Source of the DNA: Planctomycetaceae bacterium
GTDB taxonomy: Bacteria; Planctomycetota; Planctomycetia; Gemmatales; Gemmataceae
NCBI GenBank assembly: GCA_013823135.1
Contig: PNLP01000001.1
Coordinates: forward strand, 248,001-312,000
Direction: 5' to 3'
DNA length: 64,000 bases
Of the stretch, positions 35,858 through 44,057 are shown one piece after another. The position numbers were made by a program, and so were the translations under genes. The first letter of the stretch is position 1, and each line of letters opens with the position of its first letter. The notes under the pieces are model-generated. The model did not search any database, was not told the DNA's origin, and saw nothing but the letters and a program-made list of their open reading frames with translations.

Positions 35858-36661
35858 TCAACCCGCAGCGAGTTTCTTTAACACTTCATCATGGGCGGGG
35901 CCGTTCGTTGCAAGCAGACCCTTGCGTTGTGAGAAATCCTCGGCCCGATAGACGATCGAATCGCCTGCGAGGTCCGTCACCTTGCCACCGGCTTCGGTTA
36001 CGAGGATGTGCCCGGCACAGATATCCCAGTCGTAGAACATCTCGTAGGTGTTGGGGTACACGTCGGCTTCGCCGCGAGCAATCTGTGCCAGTTTCACGCC
36101 ACCGGAATACGTCTCGATGACCTTGGCGGGCTTGAGAACCTCGACTGGTCGAGACGTTTGTCCAGGCTTAGCCCAGCTTTGTGTGAGCACCAATGCCCCC
36201 GGTGCACGTTTGGACACGCGACAGCGGGTGAGCGTTTCTTCTCCTACCGCGCAGTAACAACCGTTGCCAATTTGTGCGTAGGTGATTCGGTCTTGGGCCG
36301 GTTCCGCGACCACGCCGAGGACGGGCATCCCATCCGCGAGAAGGCCAATCATCACAGAGAATTGACCGGTTTTTTTGGCGAATCCGCGTGTGCCGTCAAT
36401 TGGGTCCACGACCCACGTGCGCCTGCCGGATTTCGGGATGTTGTCGTAACCCGGGATTGACTCTTCGGCACACAGCGCGTCCGCCGGGAACGCGGCGTGG
36501 AGATGCTTCAGGATCAGATCCTGAGAAGCTTTGTCAACATGTGTGGTGATACTGACTGGTGCATCGGGTATCGCGGCGAACGACTCATATTCTTTCCGGA
36601 TCAGCTTCGCCGCTTTTCCCGCCGCTTCCAAAGCGACTAGCAGTTCCTTGTCGAAAGCCAT
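35858..36661 (-). CDS. 3'(2'),5'-bisphosphate nucleotidase / inositol monophosphatase family protein
   Basis: A 267-residue Mg-dependent phosphatase. The metal-binding motifs are DALCAEESIPGY, WVVDPIDGTRGFAKKTGQFS and YDWDICAGHILVTEAGGKVT, in the order expected for the IMPase/CysQ superfamily. ATG 36661 (MAFDKELLVAL) has an upstream AGGAAGGAA and is preferred to the longer frame from 36715. The specificity is uncertain: the VDPIDGTRGF form and the short insertion fit CysQ/HAL2-like PAP phosphatases, while histidinol-phosphate or inositol phosphatase are alternatives. The gene lies 57 bases downstream of the ABC exporter gene, on the same strand. Confidence 0.9.
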   Translation of the reverse strand: MAFDKELLVALEAAGKAAKLIRKEYESFAAIPDAPVSITTHVDKASQDLILKHLHAAFPADALCAEESIPGYDNIPKSGRRTWVVDPIDGTRGFAKKTGQFSVMIGLLADGMPVLGVVAEPAQDRITYAQIGNGCYCAVGEETLTRCRVSKRAPGALVLTQSWAKPGQTSRPVEVLKPAKVIETYSGGVKLAQIARGEADVYPNTYEMFYDWDICAGHILVTEAGGKVTDLAGDSIVYRAEDFSQRKGLLATNGPAHDEVLKKLAAG

Positions 36662-36718
36662 TGGTGTTCCTTCCTGTCGATCCTGTCCAATCCATCGTTG
36701 ATACACACTCGGCACCGC

Positions 36719-38872
36719 TCAATCATTGTCGTCGGCAGTGACCTCGCTCGCACTATCGGCGATCATCTGCAACCGGCGATAATGTTCGTTGTTCTCCCAC
36801 AACTCATCGTGCGTGCCAGAAGCAACAAGACGACCTTCCCTCAGCAAGAACACACGATCGACTCCCTGGAGTGTCGAGAGCCGGTTTGCCAGGAAGATCA
36901 GTGTGCGGCCCGCGGCGGCTCTTTCGAGCGTGTCGTCCAGCAGGGCCAGGGTATCTTCGTCCACGGAGCCAGCGGGTTCCTCGATGATGAGGATGCTCGG
37001 ATCACGTAGCAGGGCGCGAGCGAGAGCTAGCCGAAAGCGTTCACCGATCTTCAGATCGTGCCCATGTTGCCCGACCACGGTTTCGTAACCGTGTGTGAGT
37101 TGCTCGATGAACGAGTGGGCATGGGCGAGCTTTGCAGCCTCAATGATTTGCGGCATCGTGAACTGTTGGTCGCCACAGCCGATGTTGTTCACGACTGTGT
37201 CCGTGAACATCCAGCTGTTCTGCATGACAGCCACCACTTGCGTTCGGAGTGACTCGTGGGTAACCCATCGGATGTTCTTATCTTCGATGCGAATCTCGCC
37301 CGCGTTCGGGTCCATAAATCGTGGAATCAACTCTACCAACGCCCGTTTCTCGGCAGGATCCGTTCCGACGATTGCTACCCGTGACCCTGCAGGGACTGTG
37401 AAGTTCACATTTTCGAGCAACTTCCGACCTGTTCCTGGTTCCTCGAGTTTGACGCCACGGAACTCCACCTTGGTCGTCAGAGCCGGCAGATACTCTGCAT
37501 CTGGAGCTTCCGAAGGTTCGCCCTTGCGTGCCAAAAACTCGCTGATCGCAGCGGCAGCCTCGCGACCGCGACGCAACTTGAGTCGGTAATCAAACAAATC
37601 AGCAATCGGTGGCAACAACGATGCGAGTGCGACAGCCATCGTCACCAACCCCGCGACAGTGAACTCCCCGGCAAGTACCGCCCGCGCGGCCAGGTAGAGC
37701 AAAGCAACCGCGGCAATCAAGGCAATTGCACTCAGTAGCGGTTGAGCAAGCGCAGCGCCCCGCATCTTCCGCCAGCCTGATCGACCCGACTCGGCGAGTT
37801 GCCGTTCCACCCGGTTCTGATTGAATCGCTCCATCCGGAAGCATTTCACCAACCGCAAAAGGCTCAAGCTTTCGACCATTAAAGCGAGCGATGTCTCGGC
37901 CTGGCGTGCGCCGATTCGACCTTCACGACGAAAGTGGGCTGCGAACTGACCTCCAACCAACCAGACGAGAGCGGCGAGTAGGAGGAAACTAACCGCGAGC
38001 CAAAGGTTCGTGAGCAGAATCAGGACAATGAGGCCGAGAACCATGATTGGGCTTCGGAACCGTGCTGTCAGGGAAGCGCTTACTGCACTTCCAACGGATT
38101 CTGCCTGCCGTGTGAAAAGTTGAGCAGGCTCTTCCGAGCGGGGGAGGAGCGACCCAAGCCTGTATGTGTGCAGGAAAACGGCTCGTCGGAGTCGATTGAC
38201 GATGTCAAGCGTCACAGCAGCCGCGAGGTAGGCCAGAGTGTTGACCATGACCCCACGAACCAAGCTGATGACAAAGGCCAACACAAACAGACCTGTGAGA
38301 TACTTCGTGTTGGCATCATTGTTCGAGTTCGGCCGCCACATCCAACTGTTCAACGAAGCGATCGGCCCTAGGAGTCTGCCGGTCCACTGATTTCGTTCGC
38401 GGACAACAAGACCAAGGACTCCGAGACGAGGTATATCCTCGGATGATGCGAGCGGCTTCTCGGGCAGGTACGCGTCCGCGGCTGCGGGGCTGACCCGCTC
38501 CTTGAGGGCAAGGTAAACTCCTGCACGCCAGCGGAGTTCCCATTCATACGCAGTCGGGGCAGGGGTCTTGTCGCCTCCGATCAACACCTTGACCTGGGTG
38601 TCCCAACTTGTGACCCGTTTTACTGCCTCGGATCGTTCTGCTTCGGACCGCTTGTCCCATTCCTCCGCAAACTCTTTTTGCTTGGTGGGAGTGAGCTGAG
38701 AGTACGCGGGGATGCTCCCTCGGGTGACGAGCAGATCGACAAAGAGATAGAGCAGAACGAGCAAAAGGAGATAGGCGAGGGCAACGCCCACAGAACACAG
38801 AATCGCGATGCCTCGTTCAGCACGGGCTTTCAGGAAGTCCGTCTTCAATTGATTCAGTGCGGAGGAGTCCAC
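36719..38872 (-). CDS. ABC exporter half-transporter with degenerate nucleotide-binding domain
   Basis: A 717-residue protein with membrane helices from residue about 20 to 430 (for example IAILCSVGVALAYLLLLVLL and IMVLGLIVLILLTNLWLAVS), including an unusual hydrophilic insert after the first helix, followed by an ABC domain. The nucleotide-binding motifs deviate: Walker A reads GTDPAEKRA (K509, then R instead of S/T), the signature position reads LKIGERFR rather than LSGGQ, Walker B reads ILIIEEP with E for the usual D, and the switch position reads ANRLST (N663 for H). The Q-loop (MQNSWMFTDTV) and a D-loop-like VDED remain. Such changes suggest weak or asymmetric ATPase activity. The substrate is unknown. 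Confidence 0.88.
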   Translation of the reverse strand: MDSSALNQLKTDFLKARAERGIAILCSVGVALAYLLLLVLLYLFVDLLVTRGSIPAYSQLTPTKQKEFAEEWDKRSEAERSEAVKRVTSWDTQVKVLIGGDKTPAPTAYEWELRWRAGVYLALKERVSPAAADAYLPEKPLASSEDIPRLGVLGLVVRERNQWTGRLLGPIASLNSWMWRPNSNNDANTKYLTGLFVLAFVISLVRGVMVNTLAYLAAAVTLDIVNRLRRAVFLHTYRLGSLLPRSEEPAQLFTRQAESVGSAVSASLTARFRSPIMVLGLIVLILLTNLWLAVSFLLLAALVWLVGGQFAAHFRREGRIGARQAETSLALMVESLSLLRLVKCFRMERFNQNRVERQLAESGRSGWRKMRGAALAQPLLSAIALIAAVALLYLAARAVLAGEFTVAGLVTMAVALASLLPPIADLFDYRLKLRRGREAAAAISEFLARKGEPSEAPDAEYLPALTTKVEFRGVKLEEPGTGRKLLENVNFTVPAGSRVAIVGTDPAEKRALVELIPRFMDPNAGEIRIEDKNIRWVTHESLRTQVVAVMQNSWMFTDTVVNNIGCGDQQFTMPQIIEAAKLAHAHSFIEQLTHGYETVVGQHGHDLKIGERFRLALARALLRDPSILIIEEPAGSVDEDTLALLDDTLERAAAGRTLIFLANRLSTLQGVDRVFLLREGRLVASGTHDELWENNEHYRRLQMIADSASEVTADDND

Positions 38873-39014
38873 AACAACCTCGGGCTGGCGGCGGGGAACT
38901 CAGATATGAATGAGAGTAGCAGACGGAACGGCAGTCAGAATAGAGGAAAAGCGACCACGGATAAGTGATCTGTCCGGAAGAGCCATCACAACTCAACCAA
39001 TCGCACCAAAACTT

Positions 39015-39036
39015 GGCGGGGTCAGGTGTCCCCGCC
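39015..39036 (-). terminator. Hairpin after the ABC-2 permease gene
   Basis: Read on the minus strand, a 7-base stem (GGCGGGG/CCCCGCC, arms 39030-39036 and 39015-39021) is followed by AAGTTTTGG. It lies about 28 bases beyond the permease stop (39064) and before the ABC exporter start, so the two genes may be separately transcribed. Confidence 0.5.
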
Positions 39037-39063
39037 ATAATGCCCGCCTTCAATTGTGCTGTG

Positions 39064-40344
39064 CTACGCCAAGTCGCGGTCTTCGAACAGCAACAGACCG
39101 ACCAAGAGAGCAATCGAGGTGTAGATCAACGAGTACCCGAGAACGGTGACGACGTAGATCCCAAACTTCCACAGGTCGAGGGGCGTCTCGCGGATGATGG
39201 CTGGTCCCATGTTGAAGAATTCCAGTGCGGGGAGCAACACATCAAACAGCTTTCCGAGGAAGCCGACCAAACCAACTCCAACACCGCCGCCACCAACCGT
39301 TTCGGTTACACGGACCAGAACTGGTGCCAGGTGCCCCAGGAAGTAAATGAGCAGGCACAGCACGATGTTCACGACGAACGATATTCGCGTTGCGAGTGCC
39401 GAGGCTATGGCCACGAGTATCATCACTTGCCCGAAACCGAGCATGATACCGAACGTGTGCGCGAGTGTGTCGGAGAACCACAATCCACAGCCACGAGCCA
39501 GCGCCTTGCCGGTCGCACTGGGTACTGGGCGCTCGAACAAAGGCACCACAGTCTTTTGGGCCTGGAACGTGAGCGGGTCCACAACCTTTTCGACTGGCGT
39601 TCCCAGTGGGTCGATTGGGTCAGCGGCGTTGTTGATCGGGTCGAATTCACGCATTGCTCGGAGGGCGTAGTTCAGGGTCCAACCCAGAATCAACGACATG
39701 ATCAGGCAAGCGAGGAGAATACCCAGGTACTTCCCGATGAGGAATTGCCTGCGGTTCACCGGTTTGCTCATCAACGTCACGGCCGTTCGACCTTCAATTT
39801 CCTCGCTGATGGACATGCTCGCGGCAAGGACACCGAAGAGGACACCCGAAAGCATGATGGCATCGAAGCCGATCTGCTTCATCATCTTGTAGTCGTCGCC
39901 GAACGTGAAGTAGGGTATGCCCACAGAGAACCAGATGAGGGTCTTGGCGGACACAACGATCAGCCAGAACATGGGTTGGCGGCAAGCTTCGCGATAGGCA
40001 GCCTGGGCAACCGCTCCGCCCTTCGGCCAAACAAGAACCGCTATCTGCGGAAGTAACAAGAACAGGTTGATCAAGATCTGAAGGTGTAAGAGGGCACCGT
40101 AGACATACCGCCCGAACCACGCCAGGTTCTGAGGGTCGCTCTTGTAGCCCATGAAGGCGGCGATCCCCGCCCCCGCGGCTAACAATCCGGCACCAACATA
40201 AGCCATACCCAGACCGCTTGCGGCAGTCTGTTTGAACCCCTTGGGGTCGATGGCGTACAGCCACGGCAACGCCGCGACGAATTGCACAATCGCCAGGAGG
40301 AGGCCGGCGAGAAACATCGGCGGGTCGGACAGCCAGGAAAACAT
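39064..40344 (-). CDS. ABC-2 type transporter permease (no adjacent ATPase)
   Basis: A 426-residue membrane protein of the ABC-2 permease class with about nine helices. The family landmark is LMSKPVNRRQFLIGKYLGIL followed by a hydrophobic helix, a region typical of NosY/GldF-like permeases that act with a separate ATPase. A long soluble loop (about 190-265) lies between helices, with segments such as FDPINNAADPIDPLGTPVEK. No ATPase gene is adjacent: the upstream neighbour is the SprT-like gene and the downstream one is a self-contained exporter. The ATPase partner is presumably elsewhere. The substrate is unknown. Confidence 0.87.
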   Translation of the reverse strand: MFSWLSDPPMFLAGLLLAIVQFVAALPWLYAIDPKGFKQTAASGLGMAYVGAGLLAAGAGIAAFMGYKSDPQNLAWFGRYVYGALLHLQILINLFLLLPQIAVLVWPKGGAVAQAAYREACRQPMFWLIVVSAKTLIWFSVGIPYFTFGDDYKMMKQIGFDAIMLSGVLFGVLAASMSISEEIEGRTAVTLMSKPVNRRQFLIGKYLGILLACLIMSLILGWTLNYALRAMREFDPINNAADPIDPLGTPVEKVVDPLTFQAQKTVVPLFERPVPSATGKALARGCGLWFSDTLAHTFGIMLGFGQVMILVAIASALATRISFVVNIVLCLLIYFLGHLAPVLVRVTETVGGGGVGVGLVGFLGKLFDVLLPALEFFNMGPAIIRETPLDLWKFGIYVVTVLGYSLIYTSIALLVGLLLFEDRDLA

Positions 40345-40467
40345 GCTGCGTGGCCCGAGGGTGCGAGTTTGAAAGAGTCGTTACCTGCCGGTACGTCGTC
40401 GCCTGGCAGACAGTTCGCGCTTCGGAGAAAGGTGTAGGGTCCAGCGGTCATGCTGACCAGTGGTCAG

Positions 40468-40977
40468 TCATGTTGGTAAATCTTCGCATTCTCTGCCATC
40501 TCGCCATTGCAACCGGCCACGTTGGGGGCCACAGGGGCGGCAGTGCCAGCCTTCGGTGTTGCCCGGACGGCGATGTCGATTGTATACCGCGGTGCACGCG
40601 GCACACTTGGCTTGCCAGCGACCACGGGGCATGTCCACTTCTTCGCCGTAGCAAGCGTCTGGCCTCGCGCCGATCTGCTGACACTTTGCTCGCCAGACCT
40701 CGTCATGGCCATGCCCGGGCCCGACCAGTGCGTGAGCCAATTCGTGCAAAAGTGTATCCCGCACCTCCTCATCCGTATTCCGCTCGGCGAAATGGATGGA
40801 AAGTTCAATCCTGCCGGCTTCGGTTCGGGTTGGGTAGAAGCATACTCCAGCACGGCGGACGTTCGAGTTAAACCCAAATTCCCACGTCGTAAGTCCGTGG
40901 TCGTCAAGAAGCCGACGAGAGAGCTCGCGAATGGTATGCGCGCGATCACTGAAGCGGAAAGGGACCTCTGGGGACAT
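40468..40977 (-). CDS. SprT-like zinc metalloprotease-fold protein
   Basis: A 169-residue protein. The zinc motif HELAH (in LLHELAHALVGPGHGHDEVW) gives two histidines and a glutamate, with the third ligand probably the histidine in GHGHDEVW. The C-terminal part has a zinc-ribbon-like pattern (KCAACTAVYNRH then WHCRPCG). This resembles SprT/Spartan-type proteases, some of which digest DNA-protein crosslinks, although the role of short bacterial members is unsettled. The start is the ATG at 40977. The same-strand gene downstream is the ABC-2 permease, 123 bases away. Confidence 0.87.
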   Translation of the reverse strand: MSPEVPFRFSDRAHTIRELSRRLLDDHGLTTWEFGFNSNVRRAGVCFYPTRTEAGRIELSIHFAERNTDEEVRDTLLHELAHALVGPGHGHDEVWRAKCQQIGARPDACYGEEVDMPRGRWQAKCAACTAVYNRHRRPGNTEGWHCRPCGPQRGRLQWRDGRECEDLPT

Positions 40978-41240
40978 GAGCGAACCTACCAGGAAGGATC
41001 GACGCGATAGTGGCTGAGCATCACACCTCTACCATGATCCTGTTGGAAGCCAACGATGATTCATGATGTGATCTTGCGCAAGTTCGGAGAGGCCGCTATG
41101 CACATAATGGATCTCAGGTCAAGTATGTGGCATCTGCATCAATCCATTATTCCGAGCCGTTCTTGAATAATTTTCTCTGGCCATTACTACGCTCTCAGGT
41201 ATTGTATCATTCTGGTCATTGAAACCAAGCTGAGGGAAAC

Positions 41241-41654
41241 ATGGCAAAAGCAAAATCTGAAGCCAAGAGCGACTCGAATGCTGAACCAAAGAGCAACCCC
41301 GCTATCATTCAAGACATTGTCGAGAAGATTGGCCGAGACACTGTCACCGATGAAGCTGTCCGAGACATCCTGAAGAAGGACTATAAAGGTGTCGATCTTT
41401 CGCCATCGACTCTCAAACAATACATCTATTCCGCGCGTAAGAAGTTGGGTTGGGTCAAGACGCGGGGTGCAGGCGGCGCTTCAAAAGGCGGGGACGAACC
41501 CACACTGAGCGACTTGATGAACGCTCGGAAAGTGGCGGAAGAAGTTGGGATGTCCCCTGAGAAATTACTGGATTTGGTTGGAAAACTCTCGAAGTTTGGT
41601 GATCACGATACCCTCACGGCTTGCCTGGAAGCGCTCGTTGAATTGAGTGATTGA
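41241..41654 (+). CDS. Small basic protein with putative helix-turn-helix
   Basis: A 137-residue protein I do not recognise. A polar N-terminal tail (about 20 residues, Lys/Ser/Asn/Pro-rich) precedes a helical core in which DLSPSTLKQYIYSARKKLGW resembles a helix-turn-helix recognition region with basic residues. After a Gly-rich linker (GAGGASKGG) comes a second helical block (LMNARKVAEEVGMSPEKLLD). GAGGG at 41232-41236 supports the start. DNA or RNA binding is inferred only from composition and helix pattern. It is a single gene closed by a strong terminator. Confidence 0.8.
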   Translation: MAKAKSEAKSDSNAEPKSNPAIIQDIVEKIGRDTVTDEAVRDILKKDYKGVDLSPSTLKQYIYSARKKLGWVKTRGAGGASKGGDEPTLSDLMNARKVAEEVGMSPEKLLDLVGKLSKFGDHDTLTACLEALVELSD

Positions 41655-41661
41655 TACACCC

Positions 41662-41690
41662 AAACAGTGCCCGCCAAGTGGGCACTGTTT
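41662..41690 (+). terminator. Rho-independent terminator after the small HTH-like gene
   Basis: AAACAGTGCCC (41662-41672) pairs perfectly with GGGCACTGTTT (41680-41690) around a 7-base loop; TTTATTTTGA follows. It starts eight bases after the stop at 41654 and, with its A-rich left flank, could also serve the converging SDR gene at 41727. Confidence 0.85.
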
Positions 41691-41726
41691 ATTTTGACTT
41701 CTCTCGTGGCAGTGGCAGCACTTCGC

Positions 41727-42482
41727 TTACAGTCGGATACCACCGGACACATCCAGCCAGGTGCCTGTAACCCATCGGGCATCATTCGTTGCGAGGAACG
41801 CGGCGGCATCAGCAATATCATCAACCTCGCCGATCCGCCTTAACGCTGTCAGTGCAATCTCCTGCTTTTCTTCTTCCTTGGTTTTCCCACTCTTTTCGCT
41901 GTTCATATCCGTTCTGGTCGATCCAGGTGCGAGTACATTGACACGAATCCCCTTGGGACCCAGTTCCGCTGCGAGTACCCGAGTCATTACGTCGATGGCA
42001 CCTTTGGTAGCCGAATATACGACTGCACCTGGGTAAGCCATCCGGCTAATCGCACTTCCCACATTGATGATGCTCCCGCCGCTTGTCATCAAATCGGCAG
42101 CGTACTTCACGCAGAGCAAATAGCCACGTACATTTACGTTGAAGTGGGCGTCGATCGATTCTGCCGTCACGTCCGGAAGGAAGGTACGTTGCATCACTGC
42201 TGCATTGTTGACCAGAATGTCGAGTTTCCCGAATGCCTTTGTCGTGGCATTGAACATAACGGGAATATCGGTGGGGTTGCCGACATCCGCCTTAACGGCA
42301 ATCGCCTCACCGCCCGCTGCCACGATTGCAGCGACCACCTCGTTCGCTTCTTTCTCGCTGCGGGCATAATTGACGACGACTTTCGCGCCGTCCTTGGCAA
42401 AACGGGCCGCGATGGCGGCACCGATACCGCGAGAGGCTCCAGTGATCAGGGCGACCTTCCCGGCGAGTGGTTTGTCAGACAT
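41727..42482 (-). CDS. SDR family oxidoreductase (FabG-like)
   Basis: A 251-residue classical short-chain dehydrogenase/reductase. It has the coenzyme loop [12 protein letters not shown], the NNAAV motif (residue near 90), the catalytic serine in [10 protein letters not shown], the YSATK tyrosine/lysine pair, and [10 protein letters not shown]. The C-terminus [12 protein letters not shown] is a common SDR ending. The frame runs to 42524, but ATG 42482 ([16 protein letters not shown]) is the family-like start. The cofactor preference is probably NADP(H), judging by the Arg after the glycine loop. The substrate is unknown; it is divergent from the Fae-like gene. Confidence 0.93.
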   Translation of the reverse strand: MSDKPLAGKVALITGASRGIGAAIAARFAKDGAKVVVNYARSEKEANEVVAAIVAAGGEAIAVKADVGNPTDIPVMFNATTKAFGKLDILVNNAAVMQRTFLPDVTAESIDAHFNVNVRGYLLCVKYAADLMTSGGSIINVGSAISRMAYPGAVVYSATKGAIDVMTRVLAAELGPKGIRVNVLAPGSTRTDMNSEKSGKTKEEEKQEIALTALRRIGEVDDIADAAAFLATNDARWVTGTWLDVSGGIRL

Positions 42483-42627
42483 CGCGACTCCATTGAGTGG
42501 TGGATGAACGAACCGATCAATCACAAACCTATTGCTTCATAGCCCTGAACGGCACCCCTTGTGGAACTCGAACACACACTTCCATAATTCTGACCCCCGA
42601 CACCTGATACCCCACACCGAGGTTCCC

Positions 42628-43182
42628 ATGACAGGGCGAATCGTTTTGCGAACGGCCGAGGCACTTGTTGAGGGCGATAAGGATTACCTCTGTGCAGAAC
42701 CCGAGATTGTGATTGGCGAGCTCGATGGCCCAGTGGGGGTATCGCTTGCCACGCTGCTCGGCGATCAGGTGAAAGGGCACACGCGTGTGTTCGCGATCCT
42801 GAATAGCGATGTTCAGGTGAAACCGGCCACACTGATGGTGTCCAAGGTCACGGTCAAGGACGCACGTTATACTTCGATTCTCATGGGATCCGTGCAAGCC
42901 GGCATCGCTCACGGTGTGCTCGACGCCGTGCGGGCCGGCGACATTCCGAAGGCGATGGCGAACGACCTGGGGATCATCTATTCCGTGTGGCTCGACCCGA
43001 GCATCCTCAGCGTTCCCGTGGGCGAGGTCGATCACGCGGCGTTGTTCAACGTGAACCGCGAAGCCACATCCAAGGTGATTCGCAAGGCCATGAAGAACGA
43101 GCCCGGGATCGACTGGCTACTGGAGAACCAGGAGAACGTGACCCATTACTTCCATCAGCTGGGGCTCGAAGGGAAGATTTGA
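42628..43182 (+). CDS. Formaldehyde-activating enzyme (Fae) family protein
   Basis: A 184-residue protein of the Fae family, which in methylotrophs condenses formaldehyde with tetrahydromethanopterin. The match rests on AEALVEGDKDY near the N-terminus, VKPATLMVSKVTVKDARYTS (Fae: KPNTLMFNKVTINDAR), QAGIAHGVLDAVRAGDIPKA (Fae: QHGVAMAVQDAVAEGIIP) and NREATSKVIRKAM. However, the histidine that follows the EALVGDGNEVAH region in Methylorubrum Fae and is considered catalytic appears to be replaced here (DKDYLCAEPEIV), and QHG is QAG. It may be a Fae paralogue with a different role. GAGG at 42619-42622 supports the start. SDR genes flank it on the opposite strand. Confidence 0.8.
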   Translation: MTGRIVLRTAEALVEGDKDYLCAEPEIVIGELDGPVGVSLATLLGDQVKGHTRVFAILNSDVQVKPATLMVSKVTVKDARYTSILMGSVQAGIAHGVLDAVRAGDIPKAMANDLGIIYSVWLDPSILSVPVGEVDHAALFNVNREATSKVIRKAMKNEPGIDWLLENQENVTHYFHQLGLEGKI

Positions 43183-43197
43183 GCCTATGGTGGAGGG

Positions 43198-43989
43198 TCA
43201 GTGGCGTTCGGCCTGTGTGACGGGTCGGAGCGCCATCTGTTGGGCATCGAGGCCGCCATCGACGTTGAAGACGCTCCCCGTGGAATAGCTGGCCTTATCG
43301 CTCGCCAGGAACACGTACCACCACGCGACATCATCGACGGTCGCGATTCGCCGAACTGGAATCTGAGCAATGACGGCATCGCGCTCCGCAGGGCTCGACT
43401 TCAAGCCGAAGTCGGTTAGCGGGGTTTCCACCAACCCCGGTGCGACGGCGGCCGTTGTGAAGCCGTGAGGAGCGAGTTCCACGGCGAGCTGGCGACACAG
43501 GGCGTTCACCGCCCCTTTGCTCGCGTCGTAGAGCGTGTGAAGTGGTTCGGAACGGGTGCCATTTAGCGAGGTGCTGAACAGGATGCGGCCGCCGCGTTTC
43601 GCTGCTACAGCTCGCCGCACAACCTCGCGACTGATCGCTACGGGAATCCACACATTGAGCCGGAACACGAAGTCGAAGTGGTCGCGGTTGATCTGATCGA
43701 GCGGCGGTTCCTTGTACGTTCCGAGGTTGTTTACGAGCACGTCGATGCCGCCAAACGCGGTCCACGCTTCCGCGACGAGGCGTTCCGGTTCGCCGTCCTT
43801 CAGCAAGTCGGCCTGGATATACCGGGTGTGTTCGTAGTCGCTGAGGAGTCGCTGCACATCGGGGCACTTCGCGAGCGGTTTCTCGGATGTGACGACGACC
43901 TTCGCTCCGCTTGCAGCGAACGCCTGGGCGACCCCAAGCCCGATCCCCTGGCTGCTCCCTGTCACGAGCGCCGACTTCCCCGGCAACAT
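43198..43989 (-). CDS. SDR family oxidoreductase
   Basis: A 263-residue short-chain dehydrogenase/reductase. The glycine loop is TGSSQGIGLGVA, and the NNLGT segment and FSTSLNGTRS serine region follow. The catalytic YDASKGAVNALCRQL and the VAPGLVETPLTDF strand are also present. SVFNVDGGLDAQQM is the typical C-terminal region. It starts at ATG 43989. The paralogue at 41727-42482 is clearly different in sequence. Its substrate cannot be read. It converges with the Fae-like gene, only 15 bases apart, and is divergent from the SMP-30-like gene. Confidence 0.92.
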   Translation of the reverse strand: MLPGKSALVTGSSQGIGLGVAQAFAASGAKVVVTSEKPLAKCPDVQRLLSDYEHTRYIQADLLKDGEPERLVAEAWTAFGGIDVLVNNLGTYKEPPLDQINRDHFDFVFRLNVWIPVAISREVVRRAVAAKRGGRILFSTSLNGTRSEPLHTLYDASKGAVNALCRQLAVELAPHGFTTAAVAPGLVETPLTDFGLKSSPAERDAVIAQIPVRRIATVDDVAWWYVFLASDKASYSTGSVFNVDGGLDAQQMALRPVTQAERH

Positions 43990-44057
43990 CGCTGATCCCC
44001 GTCTGGTGAATGCTCTGTGTTCTGGATACGTTACGGGAACCGCTGCGGAGAACCACG

